Below are positions 19,201-27,778 of a DNA stretch of 64,000 nt, piece after piece. Position 1 is the first letter of the stretch; each line of letters opens with the position of its first letter. This DNA is from an uncultured Prevotellaceae bacterium (GTDB taxonomy: Bacteria > Bacteroidota > Bacteroidia > Bacteroidales > Bacteroidaceae): NCBI GenBank assembly GCA_900316585.1, contig ONDM01000002.1, forward strand, positions 289,969 through 353,968. The letters run 5' to 3'. Both the position numbers and the translations under genes were made by a program. The notes below the pieces were generated by a model. That model had not been told where the DNA came from and searched no databases. It saw only the letters and a list, made by a program, of their open reading frames with translations.

Positions 19201-19959
19201 ATGAAATGCCTTTATAGATTATACCAGCTTTTTATATTTATTCCTATTTTTCTATTGTTGACATTGGTGATTGGCATCATTGTCATAGTAGGATGCATGC
19301 TGGGTTTTGGTCATTTCTGCAGTTATTATCCTGGAAGATTTTGGAGTTGGATTACTGTCCGGCTACTTTTGCTCCCTGTAAAAGTAGAGGGAAGAGAGAA
19401 TCTTGAAGAAAGACAGTCTTATGTTTTTGTTGCAAATCATCAGGGTGTATTCGATATTTTTTTGATTTATGGTTTTCTTCATAAGCATTTCAAATGGATG
19501 ATGAAGAAAGAATTACGTCGAATCTTTATTGTCGGAAAAGCCTGTGAATCCTGTCGTTTTATTTTTGTTGACAAGAGCTCTCCTTCTGCCATAAAAAGGA
19601 CTTATCATGAAGCTCGTGAAGTACTAAAGGAAGGCGTTTCCTTGACGGTATTTCCGGAGGGCGCGCGCACTTTTACAGGGCATATGGGCTATTTTAAGAG
19701 AGGTGCTTTTATGCTTGCAGATGAGATTCAATTACCAGTCTGTCCACTTACCATTAATGGTTCATTCAATGTTATGCCAAGAATGCGTGATGGTCATTGG
19801 GTAAACTGGTATCCTCTTAGGCTAACCATTCATAAACCGATATATCCAATAGGTAAAGGTAAAGAAAATCAGGACTATTTGAAAGAGGAATCTTATAAGA
19901 GTGTAATGAGTGCACTAGTTCAAGAGTACCAAGGATATGTAGAGAATCTTGATCAGTAA
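19201..19959 (+). CDS. plsC: 1-acyl-sn-glycerol-3-phosphate acyltransferase (PlsC type)
   Basis: Membrane-bound acyltransferase making phosphatidic acid, 252 residues. The acyltransferase box NHQGVFD (His80, Asp85) and the glycerol-phosphate-binding FPEGART (151-157) are intact. An N-terminal hydrophobic segment (8-37) anchors it to the inner membrane. No terminator immediately follows; the first is about 265 nt downstream. Close lyso-ornithine acyltransferases would share these motifs, so the lipid acceptor is not certain. Confidence 0.9.
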   Translation: MKCLYRLYQLFIFIPIFLLLTLVIGIIVIVGCMLGFGHFCSYYPGRFWSWITVRLLLLPVKVEGRENLEERQSYVFVANHQGVFDIFLIYGFLHKHFKWMMKKELRRIFIVGKACESCRFIFVDKSSPSAIKRTYHEAREVLKEGVSLTVFPEGARTFTGHMGYFKRGAFMLADEIQLPVCPLTINGSFNVMPRMRDGHWVNWYPLRLTIHKPIYPIGKGKENQDYLKEESYKSVMSALVQEYQGYVENLDQ

Positions 19960-20107
19960 CAGTTTTAAAGGATTTTAATTACTTTATCGGTTAATCAACA
20001 CCCAATAAAGCAAAATAGTTATTCTGTATAGACAAGGTATTAAATTTCAAATGGTTAAGTTTTCTAAAATACTAATCACACGCTTTATTTTTTATTATTT
20101 TTGTATG

Positions 20108-20258
20108 GTAATAATAAAAAGTGTTTAGTATTTCAATTTTTTACTTTATTCGTAGATTTAATACTTAAAAAGACTCTTTAAAAATTAATTAGGTTTTTAT
20201 CCAGCGGGATAAATGTTGTGTGAAAAAAGAAGATTCTCTGTGAAGAGAATCTTCTTTT
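20108..20258 (+). ncRNA. Candidate small RNA or long 3' UTR of plsC
   Basis: The 399-base gap between plsC and the YbjQ-like gene holds a TATTTTTG -7 element (20096-20103, no clear -33) and, 125 nt on, a 15-bp perfect hairpin (20225-20239 and 20244-20258) capped by GTGA and ending in T4. No open frame of note lies between. The hairpin has runs on both sides, so it could instead terminate plsC or, on the other strand, the YbjQ-like gene. Its apex CTGTGAAG is shared with five other intergenic hairpins in the window. Confidence 0.3.
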
Positions 20259-20358
20259 AGAATTAGCAAGTAATAAGATGTTTTTGAGAGAGTGTTTTTT
20301 TCTTATTAACTATCTATTGGTAGGCAATGATTGAATGTCTCTGTTATTTTGGTGGTCT

Positions 20359-20676
20359 TTAAATTGTTACTGCAGTACCACTGCAACTGACCATAAGCAT
20401 ACTGTTTGATTCACCTATAGTCTCATAATCTAAGTCGATACCTACTATAGCATTAGCTCCAATCCTCGTTGCTCTGTCAATCATTTCCTGCATAGCTTCA
20501 TCTTTTGCTTTTGTTAAGGTACTTTCATAACTAGATGCGCGACCTCCAAAGAAATCATGAATACTTGCAACAAAATCTTTAAAAACGTTTGCACCGATAA
20601 TCACTTCACCTGTAACAACACCATAATACTGTTTAATGGTCTTGCCTTCAATTGTAGGGGTAGTTGTCAATAACAT
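20359..20676 (-). CDS. YbjQ/UPF0145 family protein
   Basis: Small cytoplasmic protein of 105 residues matching the YbjQ (heavy-metal-binding-like domain) family throughout: [21 protein letters not shown] near the start, an amphipathic helix ARKEA-like in the middle (about 52-70), and the [15 protein letters not shown] strand. Members form pentamers; the molecular function is not established despite the family name, and no metal-binding Cys cluster is visible here. Confidence 0.85.
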   Translation of the reverse strand: MLLTTTPTIEGKTIKQYYGVVTGEVIIGANVFKDFVASIHDFFGGRASSYESTLTKAKDEAMQEMIDRATRIGANAIVGIDLDYETIGESNSMLMVSCSGTAVTI

Positions 20677-20821
20677 AATCTTTTTATTTTAATGGTTTAT
20701 TTTTCTATGGCAAATATAGGTTACTTTTTTTATGATTCCATTTTATTGCAATATTTTTACCTTAAATTAAAAATGTGCGATTATTTTTTGTAGTATTGTT
20801 GCGAAAGTGTGGATTATATAC

Positions 20822-20866
20822 AAAAAAGACACTGCCTTATGGTCTACATAAAGCAGTGTCTTTTTT
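20822..20866. terminator. Intrinsic terminator of the lipocalin-like gene
   Basis: 14-bp perfect stem AAAAAAGACACTGC (20822-20835) with its complement at 20853-20866; A and T tracts on both sides make it bidirectional, but only the minus-strand gene ends here. Confidence 0.85.
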
Positions 20867-20883
20867 AATAAATACTTCTAATT

Positions 20884-21324
20884 TTACAGTCTTTTGAATG
20901 TCATAGTTGCTTTAATAGTGAATCCTAATGCCGTAGCTTCTACACTCCAGGTCATGGTAGAATCGTTAATGCTATCTACGTGAGCTTTAAGATTGGCTTT
21001 TATTTCATTGTAATAAGTACTTATGGTGATGGTTCTGGTAGATTCGTCAAAAGTGTATGGTTCTGACTGCATGAGATCTGAAAAATCCTTTTTTTCTGAA
21101 AACATCATGTGAGTTTCTATAATCCATAAAAACTTGATGAGTTGATAGCCATCAAGGGCTGGTATTTTAGATGAATTAACTTTATAATCAGTAACTTCCC
21201 ACCGTCCTTGTAATTGTTCTTTTACTGTAAGCTCATGATCATCATCACTTTTACAGCTCACTAAAATGGATGATAGAATTACAGTGCATATCAAAGCGGA
21301 AAAGAATAGTAACGTTTTTTTCAT
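20884..21324 (-). CDS. Small lipoprotein, lipocalin-like
   Basis: Lipoprotein of 146 residues with a signal peptide ending LVSC (lipidated Cys24). The mature part begins with QLQGRWEVTDYKV and ends in strands KATMTFKRL, the pattern of short lipocalin-like domain proteins common in Bacteroidales. Role unknown; probably a surface or periplasmic lipoprotein. Confidence 0.7.
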   Translation of the reverse strand: MKKTLLFFSALICTVILSSILVSCKSDDDHELTVKEQLQGRWEVTDYKVNSSKIPALDGYQLIKFLWIIETHMMFSEKKDFSDLMQSEPYTFDESTRTITISTYYNEIKANLKAHVDSINDSTMTWSVEATALGFTIKATMTFKRL

Positions 21325-21547
21325 TTCTATTAGTTTTTAATGTTCAAGTATTATTAATTTTAATTGTCTTATTTTCTATAATTATGGTGCAAATATAGTT
21401 CTTTTCTTGTATAGATTGATTTTTTCTCCTCTTTTTTTATTAAGGCACAGTGGCCTGCTCTTTGGTTTTATTCGTCAATTTCTCTTATTTCTGTCCCATT
21501 CTGCTACAAGTATAGGTAATATTGAAAAAAAACTGTATATTTGTAAA

Positions 21548-21680
21548 AACAGAATCCGTAATAAATACATCTTTTTTATTTTTATTTGTTTTTTAGTATA
21601 GTTTTCGCTACGGCAACTCTCTGCCGCATAGGTTATGGTTAAAGATGATACAGGGTCTGCTGCGAAGCAGGCCCTTATTA
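21548..21680 (+). ncRNA. Candidate small RNA (first of two in a 714-base gap)
   Basis: The 714-base space between the lipocalin-like and lactate-dehydrogenase-like genes has no convincing coding frame. TATATTTG (21536-21543) is a good -7 element without a clear -33. The predicted transcript contains a hairpin CTACGGCA/TGCCG-TAG (about 21608-21631) and ends in a 9-bp stem (21653-21661 with 21666-21674) capped by GCGA. No protein gene on either strand needs this hairpin, since the next gene has its own terminator. The U-tract after it is weak. Confidence 0.42.
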
Positions 21681-21762
21681 TTATGTTGATTGCTTATTTA
21701 GTGATTAATTCAGTAGATATTATTAAAAAATGTTGATAATCAGTTTTATTCTTCATTGTTAC

Positions 21763-21793
21763 TTGTATTGCGTATATTCACTTCTTATTTTTG
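21763..21793 (+). promoter_or_regulatory. Promoter of the second candidate RNA
   Basis: TTG at 21763-21765 and TATTTTTG at 21786-21793 with a 20-bp spacer. Confidence 0.5.
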
Positions 21794-21797
21794 TATT

Positions 21798-21940
21798 GTG
21801 ATAAGTAGATAATAGATTATTAGTTTAGATTTTTGAAGTTGTAGAGATACAACACTCGATAAAAGCTAAAGTTTTCATAGTATTTTGATTTTTTTGTAGA
21901 ATGATAGCAAGGGGAACTCCAATCGGGGTTCTCTTTGTTG
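21798..21940 (+). ncRNA. Candidate small RNA (second in the 714-base gap)
   Basis: Begins just after a promoter-like element, contains a perfect 6-bp hairpin GTTGTA/TACAAC with a GAGA loop (21838-21853), and ends with a 13-bp stem including G-T pairs (21908-21920 with 21925-21937, loop AATC) followed by a T-rich run. No coding frame of note. About 140 nt long. Unlike the other candidates its terminator loop is AATC, not GNRA. Confidence 0.42.
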
Positions 21941-21978
21941 TTTATCCATCTTTTTTCTGTTTATTAGTATGATAAAAT

Positions 21979-22010
21979 ATAGCCTCTGGGATTTTATTCC
22001 TAGAGGCTAT
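21979..22010 (-). terminator. Terminator of the lactate-dehydrogenase-like gene
   Basis: 13-bp stem with one G-T pair (arms 21979-21991 and 21998-22010), followed on the minus strand by a T-rich stretch. Confidence 0.75.
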
Positions 22011-22038
22011 AAGCATATGATTTTTATTTGCGTAAAAG

Positions 22039-23019
22039 TTAGAAGAAAGCCATTGCAGCCTTATTGGCTTCCTTTATGGCATTTACGGAGTGTTCGAACT
22101 GTTTCATTTCATCATCTGTTAAGTGAAGGTCTATAATTTCACGTACTCCCTCACCACCGATAATAGCAGGAACACTTGTGTAGACATTGCTGAAACCATA
22201 GTATCCTTCAAGTAGGGTAGAGACAGGAATAACCCGGCACTCATCATAAAGAATGGCTCTAGCAATGGCTATGGCAGAAGAGGCGATGCCATAGTTCGTG
22301 AAGCCTTTCTTGTTTACTACCTTTGGCCCTGCTACTTGTACGGCATTCAGAATCTTCTCATAAGATTCATTTTCAAAGAGCTGAGGATTATCTGCCTTAA
22401 TACTGTCCATGCTCTTGCCTCCCACGCTTGCTATGCTCCAAGGGATAAACTCTGTAGGGCCGTGTTCTCCCATCACATATGCATTAATGGAATGAGGGTC
22501 AACATTGATAATCTCTCCTAAGATACATTTCAGACGGGCAGTGTCTAGTGAGGTTCCGGTACCAATGACCCGGTTGCTTGGAAGTCCGGAAATGCGCCAG
22601 ATCAGCTGGGTTATGGTGTCAAGTGGGTTCGTGATGGAAATAATGTATCCGTTGAAACCTGAACGCATCAAAGACTCCACTGCAGGACGTACCATCTTGA
22701 TGGAAACTTCCAACATGGAATCACGCATCACATTGCCATTCTCATCTCTTTTCAGCAGTGCCTGAGGAGTACCTAAACAAAAAATGGCAATATCTGCATC
22801 TCCACATTCCGAATATTCGCATGCACGAACTTTCATGTTTCGTCCCATGTATTCTATGCTGTGTCTCAGGTCCATGGCTTCGCCAATGGCCTTGGTCATG
22901 TTCACGTCGACCAAAAGTACGTCATCACAAATTCCCTGATTGACAAGGCCATAACATACTGCAGAGCCTACTGCACCGATGCCTATTACGGCTACTTTGT
23001 GTCTATGATTAAGTGGCAT
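22039..23019 (-). CDS. L-lactate/malate dehydrogenase family, LDH-like
   Basis: Cytoplasmic NAD-dependent 2-hydroxyacid dehydrogenase, 326 residues from the start chosen here. The Rossmann motif is VIGIGAVGSAV; SITNPLDTIT and GTGTSLDTARLK hold the Asp and Arg that bind substrate, and MGEHGPTEF carries the catalytic His. The GTGTSLD and GEHG segments resemble L-lactate dehydrogenases more than malate dehydrogenases, though the specificity loop (TPQALLKRD) is unusual, so a different 2-ketoacid is possible. A longer frame to 23091 exists, but a TATATTTG element (23059-23066, complement) would place the transcript start downstream of it. Confidence 0.87.
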   Translation of the reverse strand: MPLNHRHKVAVIGIGAVGSAVCYGLVNQGICDDVLLVDVNMTKAIGEAMDLRHSIEYMGRNMKVRACEYSECGDADIAIFCLGTPQALLKRDENGNVMRDSMLEVSIKMVRPAVESLMRSGFNGYIISITNPLDTITQLIWRISGLPSNRVIGTGTSLDTARLKCILGEIINVDPHSINAYVMGEHGPTEFIPWSIASVGGKSMDSIKADNPQLFENESYEKILNAVQVAGPKVVNKKGFTNYGIASSAIAIARAILYDECRVIPVSTLLEGYYGFSNVYTSVPAIIGGEGVREIIDLHLTDDEMKQFEHSVNAIKEANKAAMAFF

Positions 23020-23153
23020 AATTAATAGTAATAGTTTATAGGTTTTTAATAAGTTTTGCAAATATACTAAATATTTAAAGAAATACCGCATTACCAGATT
23101 GAAAAAAGAATTGAAAATTTGTTTTCATAATCAAGTCGATAAATATAGTCAGC

Positions 23154-23185
23154 TTTGTCAGTTATTTATATTTTGCGTACCTTTG
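23154..23185 (+). promoter_or_regulatory. Promoter of the SGNH hydrolase gene
   Basis: TTTG at 23154-23157 and TACCTTTG at 23178-23185, 20-bp spacer. The predicted transcript start (about 23190) is only some 5 nt before the ATG at 23195, implying a nearly leaderless mRNA. Confidence 0.6.
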
Positions 23186-23194
23186 CACACCGTT

Positions 23195-24343
23195 ATGAAA
23201 AAAGAGAATGAATATACCAAATGGGTGGCTTGCTGGGGGAATGCAACTAGTATTTCCGATAGGAAGGAAGCGACTTTTGCCAAGAATCTGACACTTCGTT
23301 ATCCGTTGTTCATGCCCTTTGATGGCAGTAGACTTCGACTGCGTTTCTCCAATCTTACAGGTACAGAACCTGTAACTCTCACCCGTTCTTTCGTAGCCTT
23401 GAAACAAGAAGATTATGTCTCTTCACCTGTACTTTTCAGTGGGAGAGAGTCTGTTACGATAAATCCAGGATGTGAGGTGGAAAGTGATGAGATTGAGCTG
23501 ATGGTTCCAGCTGGTTCTACCTTGAACGTGAGTATGTATTTTCAGGATTTTACCCAGTTGAATGCTGGGACACTGATTACAGGTCCTTTGTCTTCAGGCA
23601 AGTATAGTTATGGTGATTTCTCTAAAGAGCGAGATTTACCCTTAGACCTTACCAGAAATACTAACTGGTTCTTTTTCCTTAATACGGTGGACATCTTGAC
23701 AAGGGAAACAAACCATGCCTTGGTATGCTATGGTGATTCCATCACAGCCCAAAGTTGGCCGGACTATTTGACATTACGTGCGTGGGAAGAAAATCATAGG
23801 AACGTATCTATTATCCGGAGGGCAGTCAGTGGAACTCGTATATTAAGACAGTATGACTGTATAACCTATCAAGCCTATGGCTTAAAAGGTGCCACTCGTT
23901 TCCCAATAGAGATGAATGTTTCAGGAGCCAGTGCAGTTATCATTCAGCATGGAATAAATGATATCATTCATCCCGTAGGAGTAGATGTGAACCCGTTCCG
24001 TCCTTGGAGCGATATGCCGTCGCTGAATGATTTGACACAAGGGACAAAGGATATTTACATTCAATATGCTCGTAAGTTAGGTGTTAAGGTCTGGAGTGGA
24101 ACATTGCTTCCTATTTACGGTTGGCGCACTTATACTGATGAGCGAGACTTGCTTCGCTGTCAGTTCAACGATTGGATGAGGACTTGTCCGGATTTCGATG
24201 GTTGTGTGGATTTTGATCTGGCAGTAAGAGATGCTGATGATCCACGTTCTTTTGCTCCTGGATATGACAGTGGAGACCATCTTCATCCTAGTGAATCAGC
24301 CTATAAGGCCATGGCTTATGCCGTGCCGGAAGAACTTCTCTAA
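23195..24343 (+). CDS. SGNH/GDSL hydrolase
   Basis: 381 residues from the chosen start; a longer frame from 23099 runs through the promoter and is unlikely. An N-terminal beta-sandwich (about 5-170) precedes the SGNH domain: nucleophile Ser182 in CYGDSIT, the Asn block HGIND, and the Asp/His pair in SGDHLHPSE (Asp360, His363). No signal peptide from this start, so it is probably cytoplasmic. The layout resembles SGNH esterases acting on acetylated sugars or lipids; substrate unknown. The flavodoxin-type gene follows 62 nt downstream. Confidence 0.85.
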   Translation: MKKENEYTKWVACWGNATSISDRKEATFAKNLTLRYPLFMPFDGSRLRLRFSNLTGTEPVTLTRSFVALKQEDYVSSPVLFSGRESVTINPGCEVESDEIELMVPAGSTLNVSMYFQDFTQLNAGTLITGPLSSGKYSYGDFSKERDLPLDLTRNTNWFFFLNTVDILTRETNHALVCYGDSITAQSWPDYLTLRAWEENHRNVSIIRRAVSGTRILRQYDCITYQAYGLKGATRFPIEMNVSGASAVIIQHGINDIIHPVGVDVNPFRPWSDMPSLNDLTQGTKDIYIQYARKLGVKVWSGTLLPIYGWRTYTDERDLLRCQFNDWMRTCPDFDGCVDFDLAVRDADDPRSFAPGYDSGDHLHPSESAYKAMAYAVPEELL

Positions 24344-24405
24344 AAAGTGAGGTTCTTTTCATTTATTTGTTTATATTTGCTTAGTAGAATGTAATCAGAA
24401 GAAAT

Positions 24406-25032
24406 ATGGCTAAGGTTTTACTTATTTGTGGTAGTCCCCGTAAGGAAGGGAATACTTTTTTGGCATTGAGTGAGGTGGCTCGTCAGTTGGAGGCTGAAGG
24501 TGTGGAGACAGAGATTGTCAGTCTGGGAACAAAACCTATTCGAGGATGTATAGCCTGTGGAAGTTGCTATACACGTACCATTGGCAGATGTATTTTCAAT
24601 GAAGATGCATGCAATGAGATTTCTAGAAAGGCTAAGGATGCTGATGGCTTCGTATTTGGCAGTCCGGTTTATTATGGACAGCCCAACGGGTCGCTTCTAG
24701 CATTGGTACAGCGCATGCTTTATTCAGCAAGTAACAACTTCAGGTTCAAGCCGGTAGCCAATGTGGCTGTCTGCCGACGTGGTGGAGCCACTGCAGCTTT
24801 CCAGACCATGAACATGCCTTTCCAGATGGTGAATATGCCAATAGTAACTTCTCAGTATTGGAATATTGGCTATGGTACTGCACCTGGGGAGGTTCTACAG
24901 GATGCTGAGGGATTGCAGACCATGAGACAGTTGGCACGGAATATGGCATGGATGCTCAAGAAATTCCATGCAGATGGTGCAAAGGATGTTCCTGAGTCAG
25001 AACCATTTACTCCTACAAATTTTATCCGTTGA
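24406..25032 (+). CDS. Flavodoxin-fold NAD(P)H-dependent reductase
   Basis: 208-residue flavodoxin-like protein of the NADPH-dependent FMN reductase/iron-sulfur flavoprotein type. It starts LLICGSPRKEGNTF (FMN phosphate loop) and has CIACGSC (residues about 48-54), the cysteine pattern found in many anaerobe flavodoxin-fold reductases, and GSPVYYGQPNGS as the second flavin loop. Cytoplasmic redox protein, substrate unknown. Followed by a nested inverted repeat rather than an ordinary terminator. Confidence 0.85.
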   Translation: MAKVLLICGSPRKEGNTFLALSEVARQLEAEGVETEIVSLGTKPIRGCIACGSCYTRTIGRCIFNEDACNEISRKAKDADGFVFGSPVYYGQPNGSLLALVQRMLYSASNNFRFKPVANVAVCRRGGATAAFQTMNMPFQMVNMPIVTSQYWNIGYGTAPGEVLQDAEGLQTMRQLARNMAWMLKKFHADGAKDVPESEPFTPTNFIR

Positions 25033-25069
25033 TAAAACGCTCTTACGTTTGTGGGTATAAAGAGGTCAT

Positions 25070-25145
25070 AGGTGTCAAAGTGCTTTTGCAATATGTCATT
25101 TTAATTCCAAATTTTTGACATATACGAGTTTAGAGTTTGACACCT
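25070..25145. repeat. Nested inverted repeat in a 361-base gap
   Basis: Outer arms AGGTGTCAAA (25070-25079) and TTTGACACCT (25136-25145) enclose inner arms ATATGTCA (25091-25098) and TGACATAT (25116-25123). Both repeats are perfect and share a GTCA core. No T-run follows the outer arm, so it is a poor terminator for the upstream flavodoxin-type gene; regulator binding or an RNA structure are alternatives. Confidence 0.55.
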
Positions 25146-25194
25146 TTGACTATAACACTTAAAACATCTTGAAGGCAAAATTTATCTTTCTAAC

Positions 25195-25214
25195 TAGGGG
25201 AAAATTTTTCCCTA
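25195..25214. promoter_or_regulatory. Palindromic operator-like site
   Basis: 20-bp palindrome with one mismatch, TAGGGGAAAA joined to TTTTTCCCTA, about 180 bp upstream of the thioesterase start. A related palindrome occurs at 27781-27796. No further feature is clear in the rest of this gap. Confidence 0.35.
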
Positions 25215-25393
25215 ACTGGCAAAAAATTTTCAGCTCCATAACCAAAATGAAAAGCATTTGTTCAAGTCTGCATCCTAGTAGGTAAATTATATTTACATAT
25301 TTTACTGAAATGCCATTATTTCATCTGGGGCGTTTGTGGGACTGAAAAGTGAAGTCCCTATTATGTTTCTCACATCCTAATTATAATTTAAAC

Positions 25394-26101
25394 ATGTATA
25401 GAATAGATAGTAAAGTGACTACGAGCACTTGTGATAGTACGGGTAAATTAAAATTGTTTTCTGCTTTTCAGATGATGCAAGATTGCTCTGAACTTTGGGT
25501 AAAGTCAGAACCAAAGTTAAGCAGCTATTTTCGTGATGCTAATCATACCCAATTGCTGGCATTCCGTCAGGTAGAGGTGGAACGTGTTCCTGATTTCGGT
25601 GAAGATTTGCATACCGAAACCTCGGTCTATGAGGTAAAACCTATGTTTGGCTTCCGTAACACGTTTATCTATGATTCATCGAATAAGCCTTGTTACCGGA
25701 CATGGTCCATGGGCGCTTTTGTGGATAGGAGCAATGGCGCACTTATCAGGATGCCACAAGAGGTGATGGATAGTATTTATATGGAGGAAAAGAAGCCAAT
25801 GAATTATCTGCCTCGGCGCATCATGGTTCCAAGAGTGGAATTGAAGCCATACACTCCTTTTAGGGTTGGGAAAAATGACATTGATTATAATGGACATATG
25901 AACAATGCCAATTACATTCGAATGGCTGAAGAGCTTCGCCCTGATGACTTCCAGGTCGGGGTTGTACGGATAGAGTTCAGGATGCCTGCTAAGTTGCACG
26001 ATGAAATCACTCCATTTGTTCTTCAGGATGGCTCTAAGTTCTATGTCCAGTTGATGCTCGGCAATAACGTTAGTACACTCATTGAATATACCAGCAAGTG
26101 A
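25394..26101 (+). CDS. Acyl-ACP thioesterase (FatA/FatB-like)
   Basis: Double-hotdog thioesterase releasing fatty acids from acyl carrier protein, 235 residues. The second half holds the signature DIDYNGHMNNANYI with the catalytic Asn and His; the first hotdog contains FSAFQMMQDCSELW and the GFRNTF strand. Start at 25394 chosen because MYRIDSK begins the family-like region; 15 extra residues are possible from 25349. Cytoplasmic. No fatty-acid synthesis genes adjoin it. Confidence 0.88.
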   Translation: MYRIDSKVTTSTCDSTGKLKLFSAFQMMQDCSELWVKSEPKLSSYFRDANHTQLLAFRQVEVERVPDFGEDLHTETSVYEVKPMFGFRNTFIYDSSNKPCYRTWSMGAFVDRSNGALIRMPQEVMDSIYMEEKKPMNYLPRRIMVPRVELKPYTPFRVGKNDIDYNGHMNNANYIRMAEELRPDDFQVGVVRIEFRMPAKLHDEITPFVLQDGSKFYVQLMLGNNVSTLIEYTSK

Positions 26102-26193
26102 ATGTATTATAGATTGAACTAGTTTTTTATCAATTCTGTTTTAAAATTTTCAGATTAAGTTTTATTTATTAATTTTGCAAAAAACTTTAGCAG

Positions 26194-27039
26194 ATGATAA
26201 AGGAAAGACTGTATGAAATTGTGGAGAGTGCTTCTTATCAGGAAGACACTTCATCACGGGTATATGACTGGATAATGTATTCTGCCATTATTCTGGGTTT
26301 GATACCCTTGATGTTCAGGCACACTACTAAGCTCTTGTTGTGGATGGACTATGTTTCTTGTGCATGCTTCATTGTGGACTATATCCTCAGGTGGTATACA
26401 AATGATATCAGAAGAAAGAAAAGCGGTAAAAATATAACGGGTTTCTATTCTTACATCGTTTATCCATTTACGCCAATGGCAATTATAGACCTGTTGTCTA
26501 TCTTGCCTACGTTCACTGTTATTAGCAACTCATTCAAGGTAGCCAGAACCCTGCGTCTACTCAAGATCTTGCGTATTATTCGTGCCACCAAGATGTTTAT
26601 GCCGTTGATCATCCTGACCAATGTGCTCAAGAGGGAACGAGGCGTTCTGCTAACCGTTCTAAGTATGTCTGTGGTTTACATTTTCATTACAGCGCTTATC
26701 ATGTTCAATACAGAAGAGGGAATAGACAATGAACATAAATTTGAAACGTTCTATGAATCTGTCTATTGGGCTACTTGTATGCTTACGACGGTTGGCTATG
26801 GTGATATCTATCCTATAACCACTATAGGACGTCTCATCAGTATGATCTCATCACTGGTCGGTGTGGCAGTGATAGCATTGCCTTCAGGTGTGATTACAGC
26901 AGGTTATCTGGATGAAATCCGGGAGAGGAGAGAGAAAAAGAACCGTAAAGATAAAAGAACTGCAAAGGTTGCTGCAGAAAAGCAGGAAATTAAAAAGGTG
27001 GAGAAACTTCTGACAGAAGATTCGGATGTTAAAGCATGA
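26194..27039 (+). CDS. Voltage-gated potassium channel (six-TM ion transporter)
   Basis: 281 residues with six predicted membrane helices. S4 carries regularly spaced arginines and lysines (FKVARTLRLLKILRIIR, about 114-130), the pore has the selectivity filter TTVGYGD (198-204), and the C-terminus (after 235) is a highly charged probable coiled coil. This is the layout of bacterial Kv-type channels. It would set membrane potential or potassium flux; regulation is not visible. Ends at a strong bidirectional terminator. Confidence 0.93.
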   Translation: MIKERLYEIVESASYQEDTSSRVYDWIMYSAIILGLIPLMFRHTTKLLLWMDYVSCACFIVDYILRWYTNDIRRKKSGKNITGFYSYIVYPFTPMAIIDLLSILPTFTVISNSFKVARTLRLLKILRIIRATKMFMPLIILTNVLKRERGVLLTVLSMSVVYIFITALIMFNTEEGIDNEHKFETFYESVYWATCMLTTVGYGDIYPITTIGRLISMISSLVGVAVIALPSGVITAGYLDEIRERREKKNRKDKRTAKVAAEKQEIKKVEKLLTEDSDVKA

Positions 27040-27060
27040 GTATAGATTTTTTCATATAAG

Positions 27061-27096
27061 GAAAACGGTTCGCTTAATCCTAAGCGAACCGTTTTC
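27061..27096. terminator. Bidirectional intrinsic terminator
   Basis: Perfect 16-bp stem (27061-27076 and 27081-27096) with an ATCC loop, between the potassium channel and the minus-strand LamG-like gene. Confidence 0.9.
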
Positions 27097-27105
27097 TTTG
27101 TTATC

Positions 27106-27699
27106 TTATTGGTTGATTTCGAAATTATCGAATTCTGCAGTAACCCCTCTGGCATAAAGACCAACACCAGTAGTGCCTATCATCGTCTCACCTGTATTCA
27201 AGTGTTTTTGGTATTCTATGACTTTTTTCCCGTTGACAAAGAAAGAAAGTTTGTTTGATTCAGATTTTAGTGCCATAGTTATCTTTCTACCGGTTTTGAC
27301 ATGGATACTGCTTTCGCGGAATCCTTGCAATTTTTCATTCACGATACGACAGAAAGAAACATGGTCGCCCTCAAACTGAAAGAGAATGAAGTTGAACTCA
27401 TCTTCCACATCTACCATCATTCCTACAGTATGTGTAGTTGACAACTTCTTGGCTTCCACTTCTACTGAAATAGTGAAAGGTTTATTCACATCGATAGGTG
27501 TATAGCAAGTAGAAATGGCAGCCTTGCCTTTTGATTCAAGATGTAGTTTGCCTCTTTTAATTATGGCTTCATTCCCCTTTTCACGTTGCGTCCATCCCAT
27601 ATTATTGTGGCTGAAGTTTTCAGATACAATCTGGGCGTTCATTGTAAGACAGAGCATGAACAGCATACCCAGGGATGTCACTCTTTTTACGATATTCAT
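27106..27699 (-). CDS. Exported LamG/DUF1080-like beta-sandwich protein
   Basis: 197 residues with a signal peptide ending MNAQ (about residue 22) and a single concanavalin-like beta-sandwich: alternating strands, FSHNNMGWTQ at the start and NGKKVIEYQKH near the end, as in domains of the 3-keto-disaccharide hydrolase (DUF1080) type. No catalytic residues can be assigned; carbohydrate binding is plausible but unproven. A start two codons upstream (27705) is equally possible. A full-consensus promoter precedes it and lies next to operator-like repeats. Confidence 0.7.
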   Translation of the reverse strand: MNIVKRVTSLGMLFMLCLTMNAQIVSENFSHNNMGWTQREKGNEAIIKRGKLHLESKGKAAISTCYTPIDVNKPFTISVEVEAKKLSTTHTVGMMVDVEDEFNFILFQFEGDHVSFCRIVNEKLQGFRESSIHVKTGRKITMALKSESNKLSFFVNGKKVIEYQKHLNTGETMIGTTGVGLYARGVTAEFDNFEINQ

Positions 27700-27731
27700 A
27701 TACATGTTTTTTATTTTTGTTATTCAGTTTA

Positions 27732-27762
27732 CAAAATTAAGTATTAATTTCCAACGTCCAAA
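27732..27762 (-). promoter_or_regulatory. Promoter of the LamG-like gene
   Basis: On the minus strand, TTTG (27759-27762) and TAATTTTG (27732-27739) separated by 19 bp. Confidence 0.65.
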
Positions 27763-27778
27763 AAGTTTCAAGATTTAA

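Noticed and set aside
21407..21601. Possible small hydrophobic peptide in the 714-base gap
   Set aside because: Phe/Leu-rich frame without signal cleavage, promoter or conservation evidence; it overlaps the better-supported candidate RNA promoter.
21600..21680. Known riboswitch, SRP RNA or 6S RNA in the 714-base gap
   Set aside because: No downstream + strand gene to control, no SRP-type conserved loop, and no long open-bubble hairpin of the 6S kind; no family could be assigned by eye.
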